From: Gemmatimonadota bacterium | GTDB taxonomy: Bacteria > Gemmatimonadota > Gemmatimonadetes > Gemmatimonadales > Gemmatimonadaceae | Length of the DNA: 64,000 nt | Assembly: GCA_016712265.1 (NCBI GenBank) | Contig: JADJRJ010000031.1 | Coordinates: forward strand, 124,001 to 188,000 | Direction of reading: 5' to 3' | Position numbers and translations under genes: made by a program | Notes under the pieces: generated by a model | Told to the model about the DNA's origin: nothing | Database searches by the model: none | Seen by the model: the letters and a program-made list of their open reading frames with translations, nothing else | In this document: positions 1-8,324 of the stretch, piece by piece | Layout: the number at the start of each line of letters is the position of its first letter | Position numbering within the stretch: position 1 is the first letter of the stretch

Positions 1-1698
1 CCAGATGGGCAGGTTGGCCGCGTCACAGGAGAAGTTGATCGTGCGATTGTTACCTGAGGCGGCCGGCGTCACGTTGAGTGTGACCGTGGTCGTCGCATTC
101 GGGATGTTGGTGCCGGATCCCGTGACGGTCACCGTGTAGCTCCCGGGCGTCGCGTTGCTCGCTGCGGCAAAGGTCAGCGTCGAGCCGTTGGTGAGGGTCG
201 ACGGACTGCCGAGTGTTGCCGTAACGTTCTGGGGAACATCGGAGAGCGCCAGGTTCACCTGTCCGGTGAAGTTCGTGCGCGCGATGACCACACTGGTGTT
301 GCCGCTCGCACCTTGCTGCACCGACAGGGGATTCTGCGAGATCGACAGCGCGATGCTTCCCGCGGCCGCCGGCGCTATGGTCGCCATCACCTGGATGGTC
401 ACGGGCGCGATGTTCGTCCCGCTCGCCGTGACGTTGATCGGATAGGTGCCCGCCGTGACGGTCCCACCAAAGGTCAACGAAAGCGTCGTGCTGTTGCCGC
501 TCGTTGGGGACGGGCTGAAGCTCCCCTGTGCCCCCTGCGGGAGGCCGGTTACCGCGAAGGACACGTCACCGGTGAAGTTGGTGCGGGTGATCGCGATGCT
601 CGAGGTCACCGCGGCACCGCCAGCCGTCGCATTGACGGCATTCGGCGTCGCCGCGATGGCGATCGAACCCTGCGGTGCGGCCGTCACGGTGAGGGCGACG
701 GTGACGGTCCCCGTCGCGGCCCCGGTCCCGGTGGCCTGCAGCACGACATTGTAGGTGCCCGGCGTGGTGGAAGCCCCGGCGGTGAAGGTCGCCACAGAGC
801 TGTTCTCGCTCGTGGTCGGTCCCGGGTTGAAGGTCACCGTGGCGCCCGCTGGCAGCCCGGTCTGGGCGCCGAGCGTCACACTGCCGGCGAAGTTGGTCCG
901 CGTGATCGTGAGGGCGCTCGTCGCGCTCGCCCCACCGGCCTGGATCGAAAGGGCCGCAGGTGCCGCAGCGAGACCAATGACGCCAGGTGGCGGCGCAGTC
1001 ACCGTCAGCGTAAACGTTGCCGTGGCCGACGTGACCCCCGTTCCCGAGGCCGTCGCCGTCAGCGTGTACGCGCCAGTTGCCGTCGCGGCACCCACCGCGA
1101 CCGCGACCGTATGCGCGTTTCCGCTGGTTGTCACCGTCGTCGTGACGCCCGCCGGCGCACCGGTGATCGCGACGCTGGTCGCGCCGGTGAAGTTGGTCGG
1201 ATTCACCGTGGCGGTGAACGAGGTGTTGCCACCCTGCGCGACACTCGCGCTGGTCGGCGAGAGCGCGACGGCGATTGACGGTCGCGCGGTCACCGTCATG
1301 CTCACGGTGGCGGTCCGTTGATCGTTGATCCCGGCCGCCTGCCCACGAATCGTGAAGGTGTAGGCGCCGGGCGCCACACTTGCTGCCACCGCGACATCCA
1401 GCGTCGTCGACGTCGTACCGGTCGCAACCGCCGACGGACTGAACGAGGCCGTGATCCCCGCCGGCACGTTCTCGGTCGACAGGTTCACCGTCCCGGAGAA
1501 GGTCCCGGTGCGGGCAATCGTCGCGGTGATCGATCCACTGGCGCCCTGCTGCACGCTCAGGGTGGTGCTCGAGAGCGATACGGTGAAGCCACCAACATTC
1601 ACCGGCGGGTTCGTCCCGCCATCATCTCCACCGCCACATGCCGTGGCCATGGCGAGGACCAACAGGGTCGCGCTAGCGCGAAAGAACGTCTTCAACAC
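1..1698 (-). CDS. Ig-like repeat lipoprotein, C-terminus beyond the left edge
   Basis: At least 566 residues, open at the window edge, so the true length is unknown. A GTG start at 1698 is preceded by an AGGAGA ribosome site (1704-1709) at 5 nt; a TTG follows immediately. The N-terminus is a lipoprotein signal ending in LAMATAC, so the protein is probably lipid-anchored in the envelope. The rest is about five tandem units of 90-105 residues sharing the patterns RTNFTG, GLPxG and a closing GTYTVTVTASGTG-like strand. This is typical of bacterial Ig-like or fibronectin-like beta-sandwich repeats in surface adhesins. No enzymatic domain is visible in the part present. The repeats and lipobox are seen directly; the surface role is inferred. 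Confidence 0.8.
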   Translation of the reverse strand, partial: MLKTFFRASATLLVLAMATACGGGDDGGTNPPVNVGGFTVSLSSTTLSVQQGASGSITATIARTGTFSGTVNLSTENVPAGITASFSPSAVATGTTSTTLDVAVAASVAPGAYTFTIRGQAAGINDQRTATVSMTVTARPSIAVALSPTSASVAQGGNTSFTATVNPTNFTGATSVAITGAPAGVTTTVTTSGNAHTVAVAVGAATATGAYTLTATASGTGVTSATATFTLTVTAPPPGVIGLAAAPAALSIQAGGASATSALTITRTNFAGSVTLGAQTGLPAGATVTFNPGPTTSENSSVATFTAGASTTPGTYNVVLQATGTGAATGTVTVALTVTAAPQGSIAIAATPNAVNATAGGAAVTSSIAITRTNFTGDVSFAVTGLPQGAQGSFSPSPTSGNSTTLSLTFGGTVTAGTYPINVTASGTNIAPVTIQVMATIAPAAAGSIALSISQNPLSVQQGASGNTSVVIARTNFTGQVNLALSDVPQNVTATLGSPSTLTNGSTLTFAAASNATPGSYTVTVTGSGTNIPNATTTVTLNVTPAASGNNRTINFSCDAANLPIW

Positions 1699-2036
1699 GG
1701 GGATCTCCTGGGGTGCAACAAAGGGGGGTCGTAACGACCGAAGTACGGCTGGATTTGCAAGAGGCAGGCCGCGAGCCTCTGCCTTCCACCAACGGCGCGA
1801 CCGGGTCGTGGTTCTCACTCGGTATTGCGCAAAACTGGGAAGATGTCGGTCGGCGCGGTATAGGTCGAAAGCCCTACACCCAGCTACGACGCTGGCACAT
1901 GCACCCCGTGGCCGACCCGGCGCGACTCCCGACGAGGCCGCTTCCCGGAGTTCCGCGCGCCGCGCGCCCGTGGGATCGCCCCTCGTCAAGGAGTTGAACG
2001 GCTAACTTCCCTCACCACCTGTCGCCGTACCCGCCG
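1699..2036. other. non-coding stretch upstream of the Ig-repeat lipoprotein
   Basis: No convincing gene is seen on either strand. It must hold the promoter of the leftward lipoprotein gene. The only structure noticed is a short inverted repeat, AGAGGC at 1760-1765 pairing with GCCTCT at 1775-1780. No clear promoter hexamers were recognised. Confidence 0.4.
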
Positions 2037-2309
2037 ATGTCCCGAGCATTCCTGCGCGATGACGCCGAGGGCGAAATGCCCCGCCGCAACTACGCCCTCC
2101 CCGAGCGGGATGACCCGGCGTACGACGCAGCCTGTGCACGCGCCCTGCTCGAGGCCGCCCGCGTGAACGAGACCCAGCTGGCCGAGCGCGCGACGGGGTA
2201 CTACTGGGGCGAACCGCGGCTCAAGCCGTTCGTGGCCCAGATCCTGGCGGAAGCCGAGCGCGACAAGGACGACCGGCTCGAGCAACTCGCGCGGCGGTTC
2301 CTCAAATAG
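2037..2309 (+). CDS. hypothetical protein, 90 aa
   Basis: The small soluble protein begins at an ATG and ends with LARRFLK. It is rich in Arg, Glu and Ala, with long predicted helices, for example a central run of ARALLEAARVNE type. A YYWGEPRLKPF segment near residue 58 would be the most recognisable feature. There is no signal peptide or membrane segment. I do not recognise a family. The charged helical composition and stop placement favour a real gene over the overlapping reverse-strand frame. It stands alone between a leftward lipoprotein and the leftward glutamine synthetase, so context says little about its role. Confidence 0.6.
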   Translation: MSRAFLRDDAEGEMPRRNYALPERDDPAYDAACARALLEAARVNETQLAERATGYYWGEPRLKPFVAQILAEAERDKDDRLEQLARRFLK

Positions 2310-2357
2310 TCGTGTGGGCTGGGCGAGCGGCCACGCACTAACGTCACCGACCCTGGG

Positions 2358-2375
2358 CCCCGGCCTTCACCGGGG
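2358..2375. repeat. GC-rich hairpin, possible REP-like element copy 1
   Basis: CCCCGG at 2358-2363 pairs with CCGGGG at 2370-2375 around a ccttca loop. Its surroundings resemble the intergenic hairpin at 11510-11529: both read GGGCCCCGGC, then TTC, then CCGGGG. It lies just after the small hypothetical gene and may act as its transcription terminator, although no T tract follows. Confidence 0.4.
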
Positions 2376-2400
2376 AAGACCAGAGGCACCGGTGCGCGGT

Positions 2401-2497
2401 ACGAGCGGCACGAGCAGTACGCGCGGCACGGGAAGAACGCGAGCTCCCCGTGCTCTCCGTGCGGCCCGTGCTCCTCGGGCTGCTCGTGCTCCCCGTG
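2401..2497. repeat. inverted array of degenerate 9-bp repeats
   Basis: Four to five 9-bp units beginning acg (2401-2443) are followed without a gap by six 9-bp units of the complementary type (2444-2497), consensus ctccccgtg. The unit ctgctcgtg at 2480-2488 is the exact reverse complement of 2409-2417. The whole block can therefore fold into a long, imperfect hairpin. It lies between two converging genes. The 9-bp period keeps a codon phase and generates the low-complexity His/Glu/Gly and Arg/Ala frames seen here, which I do not believe are genes. Confidence 0.75.
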
Positions 2498-2555
2498 CAT
2501 CGCTGTGGCAGTTGCGAAGTCCTTTCACCCCACGCATCGACACCGCAGAAACGAT

Positions 2556-2589
2556 GAGGCCGCCCCCCGATCTTCCGGGGAGCGGCCTC
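2556..2589 (-). terminator. terminator hairpin of the glutamine synthetase gene
   Basis: GAGGCCGC at 2556-2563 pairs with GCGGCCTC at 2582-2589, with an inner C-run pairing with CCGGGG around an ATCTT loop. It lies 22-55 nt after the stop codon of the leftward glutamine synthetase. On that strand it is followed by ATCGTTTCT, a short T-rich tail, so a rho-independent terminator is likely. Confidence 0.7.
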
Positions 2590-2610
2590 TACCGTGCGTG
2601 ACGCCCCGTA

Positions 2611-4812
2611 TCAGACCGGGAACAACATCTCGCGGTACTTCGGCAGCGGCCACGCGTCGTCCGACACCAGCAGCTCCAACGCGTCGCTGCAGTCGCGGAC
2701 CTTGGCCATGGCGTCCGCACCAGCACCGGTGACCAGCTTGCCGCACCCTTCCAGATCCTCGTGCATGTGCTCGGCCTTGTCGATCAACTTCGCGAGCGTG
2801 TCGCGCTCCGCCTTGAGCTTCTTCGCCAGCGCTCCCACCTCGTTGGCGCGATCGACGGACGCGATTTCCTTGATCCCTGCCGCCTTCGCTTCCGCTGCGC
2901 CACGGGCCAGGCTCCCCTGATAGCCGTAGACCGCCGGGAGGATCATCGTGTCGACCATCTCCTTCAGCGTGTGCATCTCGATCAGCATGTCCTTGACGTA
3001 GCGCTCCATGCGGATGTGATACCGTGACTCCAACTCCTCCTTGCTGAGGATGCCGAGTTCCGTGAACAACGTCTTGGCCCGCGGGGTCTGCAGCTGCGCG
3101 AGGGCTTCCGGCGTGCGGCGCAGGTTGAGCAGGCCGCGCTTCTCGGCCTCCTTCACCCACGCATCGGAGTAGTTGTTCCCCTCAAAGCGCACGGCGCTCG
3201 TCGAGCGGAAGGCGGCGCGCACGACCTTGAGGATCGCGTCGTCGACCTTCTTGGTCTTCTTGAGCTCCGCGGCCAGCTGCTCCGTGAGTTCCTCGATCGC
3301 CTCGGCGACGGCGGCGTTCACGATCGTCACCGGCCAGGCAATCGCCTGCGACGCACCGACCGCGCGGAACTCGAACTTGTTCCCCGTGAAGGCAAACGGC
3401 GACGTGCGGTTGCGGTCGGTGTTGTCCTTCTCGATCTCCGGGAGCTTGGCGACGCCCAGCGAGATGAGGGCCTCGGCCGCTCCCTTGCCCGCCTGCTTGC
3501 CGGCGGCGATGTCCTCGATGAGGCGCGTCAACGTGGCGCCCATGAAGACCGAGATGATCGCCGGCGGGGCCTCGTTGGCGCCCAGCCGGTGCTCGTTGCC
3601 CGAGGTCCCGATCCCCGCGCGCAACACCCCGGCGTGCTTATGTACTCCCTTGAGCACCGCTGCCAGGAACAGGAGAAAGCGCACGTTCTGGTGCGGCGTC
3701 TTGCCCGGGCGCAGCAGGTTGAGGCCGTCGAGTTCGTTGTCCGACGAGATCGACATCGACCAGTTGCAGTGCTTGCCCGATCCGTTCACGCCGGCAAACG
3801 GCTTTTCGTGCAGGATGGCCTGCAGCCCGTGCCGCATGGCGACGCGGCGCAACACGGACATGACGAGCTGGTTGTGGTCGACGGCGAGGTCGGTTTCCTC
3901 GAAGAGCGGCGCCATCTCGAACTGGCACGGCGCGACCTCGTTGTGCCGCGTCATGATGGGCACACCGAGCTTGTACAACTCGTGCTCCACCTCGGCGATG
4001 CAGGCCTGGATGCGCTCCGGGATGCCACCGAAGTAGTGGTCCTCGAGCTGCTGGCCACGCGGGGGCGGGGCGCCGAGCAGGGTGCGGTTGGCCATCACGA
4101 GGTCGGGGCGCAACGCGAAGTGCGTGCGGTCGATCAGGAAGTACTCCTGCTCGGGGCCAAGGGTCGTGCCGACGCGGTCGACCCCCTTGTCGCCAATCAG
4201 GGAAAGCAGCTTGATCGCCTTCTCGCTCAGGATGTCCGACGAGCGCAGCAGCGGCGTCATCTCGTCGAGTGCCTCACCGTTGTAGCCGATGAAGACCGAC
4301 GGGATGCACAACGTGCGGACATTGCCGGACTCCACGATGAAGACCGGGGAGGCCGGGTTCCAGGCCGTATACCCGCGCGCTTCCCACGTGGCCCGCAAGC
4401 CACCGCTGGGGAACGACGAGGCGTCCGGCTCCGACTGGATGAGCTGCGCGCCCGAGAACTGCTCGATCGCCGACTTGTTCTCGTCAAAGGTGAGGAAGGC
4501 GTCGTGCTTCTCGGCGGTCATCCCGGTCTGCGGGAGGAACCAGTGCGTGAAGTGCGACGCGCCGCGCGAGATCGCCCACTCCTTGATGGCCTGGGCGACC
4601 GTCGGGGCGATCTCGATATCGAGCTTCTTGCCGTGGCGAATCGCCGACTGAAGCTTGGCGAACACGTCCTTGGGCAGCTTGGCGCGCATCTGCCGGGCGC
4701 CGAACGTGTTGATGCCGAAATACTCGGCGACGGTGCCGGCCGGGGTCGCCGACCCCTTGGGGAGCCTGTTGGCGATGGAGGTGAGTGCTGCCTTTCGGGA
4801 CGAGCTGGCCAT
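2611..4812 (-). CDS. glnN: glutamine synthetase type III
   Basis: It makes glutamine from glutamate, ammonia and ATP in the cytoplasm. The 733 residues from the chosen ATG fit the GSIII family (about 700-730), which is much larger than GSI. The N-terminal EYFGINTFG motif, the central GPEQEYFLID active-site region, a GSGKHCNWSMS segment and a family-typical NEHRLGANEAPPAI segment are all visible. The frame stays open upstream to 4983, but that extension has no recognisable GSIII sequence. The ATG at 4812 lacks a clear Shine-Dalgarno, so the start is uncertain. The gene is transcribed away from gamma-glutamyltransferase, and the shared upstream region carries repeated TGCAGAA words that could be regulatory. 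Confidence 0.95.
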   Translation of the reverse strand: MASSSRKAALTSIANRLPKGSATPAGTVAEYFGINTFGARQMRAKLPKDVFAKLQSAIRHGKKLDIEIAPTVAQAIKEWAISRGASHFTHWFLPQTGMTAEKHDAFLTFDENKSAIEQFSGAQLIQSEPDASSFPSGGLRATWEARGYTAWNPASPVFIVESGNVRTLCIPSVFIGYNGEALDEMTPLLRSSDILSEKAIKLLSLIGDKGVDRVGTTLGPEQEYFLIDRTHFALRPDLVMANRTLLGAPPPRGQQLEDHYFGGIPERIQACIAEVEHELYKLGVPIMTRHNEVAPCQFEMAPLFEETDLAVDHNQLVMSVLRRVAMRHGLQAILHEKPFAGVNGSGKHCNWSMSISSDNELDGLNLLRPGKTPHQNVRFLLFLAAVLKGVHKHAGVLRAGIGTSGNEHRLGANEAPPAIISVFMGATLTRLIEDIAAGKQAGKGAAEALISLGVAKLPEIEKDNTDRNRTSPFAFTGNKFEFRAVGASQAIAWPVTIVNAAVAEAIEELTEQLAAELKKTKKVDDAILKVVRAAFRSTSAVRFEGNNYSDAWVKEAEKRGLLNLRRTPEALAQLQTPRAKTLFTELGILSKEELESRYHIRMERYVKDMLIEMHTLKEMVDTMILPAVYGYQGSLARGAAEAKAAGIKEIASVDRANEVGALAKKLKAERDTLAKLIDKAEHMHEDLEGCGKLVTGAGADAMAKVRDCSDALELLVSDDAWPLPKYREMLFPV

Positions 4813-4880
4813 GGTCTGGAGGTCGGATCGAGGTGAGCGGATATAAAGGGCCGTCGAAAGCGACGGCAGTGTCATCAAAA

Positions 4881-5026
4881 ACTTGCAGAAACTGCAGAAC
4901 GACTGTGGCGTGAGTGGACAAACGTAGCATGAAATTGGCCGAATGTGCAACCAGAAGTGCATTTTGTGCACATTTTCAGCCACGCCATGTGACGACGGGA
5001 CGCTCAGGGTGCAACTTCTGCAGAAG
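4881..5026. promoter_or_regulatory. divergent promoter region with TGCAGAA repeats and palindrome
   Basis: This lies in the 316-nt, comparatively AT-rich gap between the glutamine synthetase and gamma-glutamyltransferase genes. TGCAGAA occurs at 4884-4890 and 4893-4899 (9-bp spacing) and again within the perfect 12-bp palindrome CTTCTGCAGAAG at 5015-5026. A TGTGCACA word lies between them (about 4965-4972). Repeated words plus a palindrome suggest an operator, but the regulator is unknown. I see nothing else in this gap. Confidence 0.45.
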
Positions 5027-5128
5027 CGACGGTCAAAAGGTCCGATTCGCAGTGCCGCTTGACGGCGACGGTCCAGCGGTCAGAATTGCGGTAAGTCATT
5101 GCGTCCTAATCGTTTGCACATGGAGAAC

Positions 5129-6778
5129 ATGCGCCACCTCCGCCCCATCCTGATCGTTGCAGCTCTCGCTACCCGTCCGGGAGCGGCCCAGGAGCTCATG
5201 CGGCCCGACGTGACCGGGCGCTTCGCGGCCCTCACGTCCGATCACTCGCTGGCCACGGCGGCCGGGTCCGAGGTGCTGCGACGTGGCGGCAATGCGGTGG
5301 ATGCCGCCATTGCCATGGCGGGGGTTTTGGCGGTGGTGCGACCCCACATGAATGGCGTCGGGGGCGACCTCTTCATGTTGTACCGCGAGGCGAAGTCCGG
5401 ACGGGTCTACGCGCTGAACGGCTCGGGGGCCGCGGGGTCGGGTGCCACGCCGCAGGCGTTCGCGGCAAAGGGGCTCAAGGATGTCCCGGGGACCGGGATC
5501 ATGTCCGTCTCGGTGCCCGGCGCGGTGCGCGCGTGGGAGGATGCCCTGCGCCGTTTCGGTAGGACGACGCTGGCCACAGCCCTGGCCCCGGCAATCCGGT
5601 ATGCCGAGGGTGGTTTCGCGGTATCCACGCGGCTCTCGCTCGACATTGGGTCGGAAGTGCGGAAGGTCTCCAACGATCCGGAGCTGGCGCGCACCTTCCT
5701 GGTGGACGGGAAGGCGCCGGTGCCCGGGACGCTCCTGGTGCAGAAGGAGCTGGCGGCGTCGCTGCGGCGCATTGCGACGGGTGGTGCCGCCGCGCTGTAC
5801 ACCGGCCCTCTGGCCCGTACGATCGGCGGCTTCATCGAGCGCGAAGGCGGGTTCGTCACCGTGGCGGACCTCGGCCGCCACCGCTCGGAATGGACGGACC
5901 CGATCCGCACGACCTACCTTGAAAAGACAGTCCTCGCGTTTCCGCCGAATACCCAGGGGGTGACGTTCCTGCAGATGCTGAACCTCGCGTCGCAGGAGGA
6001 CATCACAGCGATGGGGCGCAACACCGCGGACTACATTCACACGTTGGTCGAGGGCGCCAAACTGGCGTATGCTGACCGGGACCGACTCATCGCCGACCCG
6101 CGCGTGACGCCGGTGCCCACGGATCGGTTGCTGTCGATGGACTACGCGCGTGAGCAGGCGCGGCGCATCCGCCGCGACACGGTCGTCGCCCCCACGGCCG
6201 GCGAGGGGCGCGACGGAAACGGCGACACGGTCTACCTGAGCGTGATCGACAAGGACGGCAACGCGGTCTCGCTCATCCAGAGCCTCTTCGCGGCGTTCGG
6301 CAGCGGGCGCATGGTTCCCGGTACAGGGATCGTGCTCCACAATCGCGGCTCGCTCTACGAACTGGATCCCAGCCACCCGAACATCATTGCGCCGGGGAAA
6401 CGCCCGTTCCACACCCTGAGCCCGGCGATGGTGCTCAACGCCGACGGGAGCGTGGCGATGGTCCTGGGCACCCCCGGTGGTGACGGGCAGCCGCAGACCC
6501 TGATGCAGATCCTGAACAACGTCCTGCGCTTCGGGATGACGCCGCAACAGGCGGTGGAAGCGTCACGCTGGCGGGTGTACGGTGTGGGCCGGCTTGGGGT
6601 GGAACCGGGGATCGAGGAAGGCGTACGAAAGGCCCTTATGGCGCGTGGCCACCAGGTGCAGGTGCAGCCCCCGAGCGCGGAGTTTGGCGGTGCCCAGATG
6701 ATCTACGTGCATCCGAAGTCGAAGACCCTGTGGGTGGGATCGGACTTCCGGCGCGAGGCGTTCGGCCTGGCGTGGTAG
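5129..6778 (+). CDS. ggt: gamma-glutamyltransferase, periplasmic
   Basis: It cleaves or transfers the gamma-glutamyl group of glutathione and other gamma-glutamyl peptides, acting as an N-terminal nucleophile hydrolase after self-cleavage. From the ATG at 5129 (GGAG at 5122-5125) the protein has 549 residues and a signal peptide ending near GAAQ; ATGs at 5099 and 5120 are alternatives. The large-subunit core, with SEVLRRGGNAVDAAIA and NGVGGDLF motifs, precedes the autoprocessing Thr at about residue 367 in the sequence GDTVYLSV. The TPGGDGQPQT motif of the small subunit follows. Exported glutathione breakdown beside glutamine synthetase suggests glutamate or nitrogen scavenging, which is an inference from proximity only. 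Confidence 0.95.
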   Translation: MRHLRPILIVAALATRPGAAQELMRPDVTGRFAALTSDHSLATAAGSEVLRRGGNAVDAAIAMAGVLAVVRPHMNGVGGDLFMLYREAKSGRVYALNGSGAAGSGATPQAFAAKGLKDVPGTGIMSVSVPGAVRAWEDALRRFGRTTLATALAPAIRYAEGGFAVSTRLSLDIGSEVRKVSNDPELARTFLVDGKAPVPGTLLVQKELAASLRRIATGGAAALYTGPLARTIGGFIEREGGFVTVADLGRHRSEWTDPIRTTYLEKTVLAFPPNTQGVTFLQMLNLASQEDITAMGRNTADYIHTLVEGAKLAYADRDRLIADPRVTPVPTDRLLSMDYAREQARRIRRDTVVAPTAGEGRDGNGDTVYLSVIDKDGNAVSLIQSLFAAFGSGRMVPGTGIVLHNRGSLYELDPSHPNIIAPGKRPFHTLSPAMVLNADGSVAMVLGTPGGDGQPQTLMQILNNVLRFGMTPQQAVEASRWRVYGVGRLGVEPGIEEGVRKALMARGHQVQVQPPSAEFGGAQMIYVHPKSKTLWVGSDFRREAFGLAW

Positions 6779-6830
6779 GCTGGCGGCACTGAGCGAACCC
6801 AGCGAGCGGCATGTCTTCATTTATCAGTTA

Positions 6831-7781
6831 GTGCGACGGATCCTCATTGTGCTCGGCGCCCTGGTCGGCGTCGTGCTGCTCGCGGTCGGCGCTGCCCAGG
6901 TGCGTACCTGGTGGCGGGCCACCGGCACGACCACTGGCGCGCTCGACATCCCCGCCGTCGCCGAGGTGCGCGAGGTGGCGTCGACGTTAGGCGTGCCGGA
7001 CTCGATGTTCGGGCGCAGCGGCGCGTTGCGGGTGCGCACCGTGACCCCGGCCGAGGCGCTGCGCATCCCGGGATTCCTCGACGTGCTGGGTGAACGCGCC
7101 CTGCACGTGGCGGCCGCCCACGCCGTGCCGCTGCCCGGTGGCGATACGTTTCACTATGTGGTGCTTCGACCCTTTGCCGACAAGAAGGGCGATGTGCTGA
7201 ATGGCTACCGTCTGGGCCGGTGGCCGGCGGAACGCTGGATCATGTCGCGCAGCTACTTCAACCCGGACGGCTTTGTCGAGGTCACGGCGGCGAACGCGGC
7301 CATCTCGTTGACCCCGCACCTCACGCTCGGTGACTTCGTGACGCACGACCAACGCGACCGTTGGCCAAAGTACGTCGTGCTGGAAGAGAAGCTCCTGGAC
7401 AAGGTGGAGCTGATCCTGCGGGAGCTGAACGCGAAGGGAATTCCCACCGGCACGGTCCGTGTGCTGTCGGGCTTTCGTGCACCGTACTACAACGACCGTG
7501 GCGCTGGCGAAGGAATGGCGCGGTCCAGCCGGCACCAGTACGGAGATGCGATCGACCTGATCATCGATGACGATGCGAACGGGCGCATGGACGACCTGAA
7601 CAAGGATGGTCGGGTTGACATGCGCGACACCGAGGTGATTTCCCTCGCGCTGGCGCGGGTCGACCGCGCGCATCCGGAACTCCGCGGTGGCCTCGGAACG
7701 TATGCAGCGATGGGGCCGAGCGGCCCGTTCGTGCACATCGACGTGCGCGGGACAAGTGCACGCTGGGAAGGGCGCAGGTAG
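6831..7781 (+). CDS. M15-like murein peptidase with calcium-binding loops
   Basis: Probably an envelope zinc peptidase acting on peptidoglycan, 316 aa. A GTG start is followed by one N-terminal membrane segment (residues 4-22), which anchors the protein or serves as a signal. The C-terminal half has SGFRAPYYN, then SRHQYGDAIDL, then FVHIDVRG. In M15/DUF882-type peptidases these supply the metal ligands, here His235, Asp242 and His302. Between Asp242 and His302 sit two Asp/Asn/Gly-rich loops (about 246-266, ending DLNKDGRVD) of the EF-hand or dockerin type. These would be expected to bind calcium. The fold assignment rests on motifs; the substrate is inferred. Confidence 0.8.
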   Translation: MRRILIVLGALVGVVLLAVGAAQVRTWWRATGTTTGALDIPAVAEVREVASTLGVPDSMFGRSGALRVRTVTPAEALRIPGFLDVLGERALHVAAAHAVPLPGGDTFHYVVLRPFADKKGDVLNGYRLGRWPAERWIMSRSYFNPDGFVEVTAANAAISLTPHLTLGDFVTHDQRDRWPKYVVLEEKLLDKVELILRELNAKGIPTGTVRVLSGFRAPYYNDRGAGEGMARSSRHQYGDAIDLIIDDDANGRMDDLNKDGRVDMRDTEVISLALARVDRAHPELRGGLGTYAAMGPSGPFVHIDVRGTSARWEGRR

Positions 7782-7811
7782 CGGGCCGCCGTAGGCCGTC
7801 CGGCCCCTGCG

Positions 7812-8246
7812 TCACCCTCGCGTGAGCGCCGCGAGCTGCAGTGGCAAACGGTCGGGTTCGACCCACTCCGCGCGCGCGGTCGGCGAGAACAACTGTTCCT
7901 TCGAATAGAAGCGCAACAGGACGTCGGGCGCGGCGATGGTCGATGCCTGGAGTTCACAGATGAGGTCGTCCGTCAGGTCGCGCGGATGGGCCTCGCGCCA
8001 CTGCGACAACAGGATGACGTAGGCGCCGGTGATGGTCTCGTGATAGCCCGAGCTGTCGGAGTTGACCACGCCGTGCGCCTCGTTCAGGGATCGAATCCCC
8101 ACCCGAAGACGTTCGAGCGCTTCCGCGGGGCCATAAGTGGCCACATGCCAGAGACCGACGGCGAGGTGGGCTTGGTGTGTCCAGTCAGCCTTGGGGAGGA
8201 CCCGGCGCTGAAATGATGGGACCAGGTCGTCGAGTGCGCTCGCCAT
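7812..8246 (-). CDS. conserved hypothetical protein, 144 aa
   Basis: The soluble protein starts at an ATG (8246), reading MASALDDLVPSF; an upstream extension of the frame is unlikely to be translated. It contains WTHQAHLAVGLW near residue 25 and SGYHETITGAY near residue 75. The regularly placed His residues could bind a metal. No signal peptide or membrane segment is seen. I recognise the pattern from unnamed bacterial proteins but cannot assign a function. It is convergent with the M15 peptidase and divergent from the LVIVD propeller gene. Confidence 0.75.
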   Translation of the reverse strand: MASALDDLVPSFQRRVLPKADWTHQAHLAVGLWHVATYGPAEALERLRVGIRSLNEAHGVVNSDSSGYHETITGAYVILLSQWREAHPRDLTDDLICELQASTIAAPDVLLRFYSKEQLFSPTARAEWVEPDRLPLQLAALTRG

Positions 8247-8324
8247 GCGCCAAATGTCATTCCCCCGTGCGTGATCGGGAACCACGGCGCATCTTGCTGG
8301 CACCCAACCATCCTGGTGGCCTCT

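Noticed and set aside
2401..2497. CRISPR-like array
   Set aside because: Units are 9 bp, without spacers, and in inverted orientation; no cas genes are present anywhere in the window.
2201..2500. Minus-strand frame with His/Glu/Gly repeats
   Set aside because: The periodicity comes from the 9-bp inverted array, and its C-terminal half is antisense to the better supported 90-residue protein.
3589..4836. Long open frame of 415 codons opposite glutamine synthetase
   Set aside because: It is antisense to a clearly conserved enzyme, and open antisense frames are expected in GC-rich coding DNA. It has low-complexity, Arg-rich composition and no motif.
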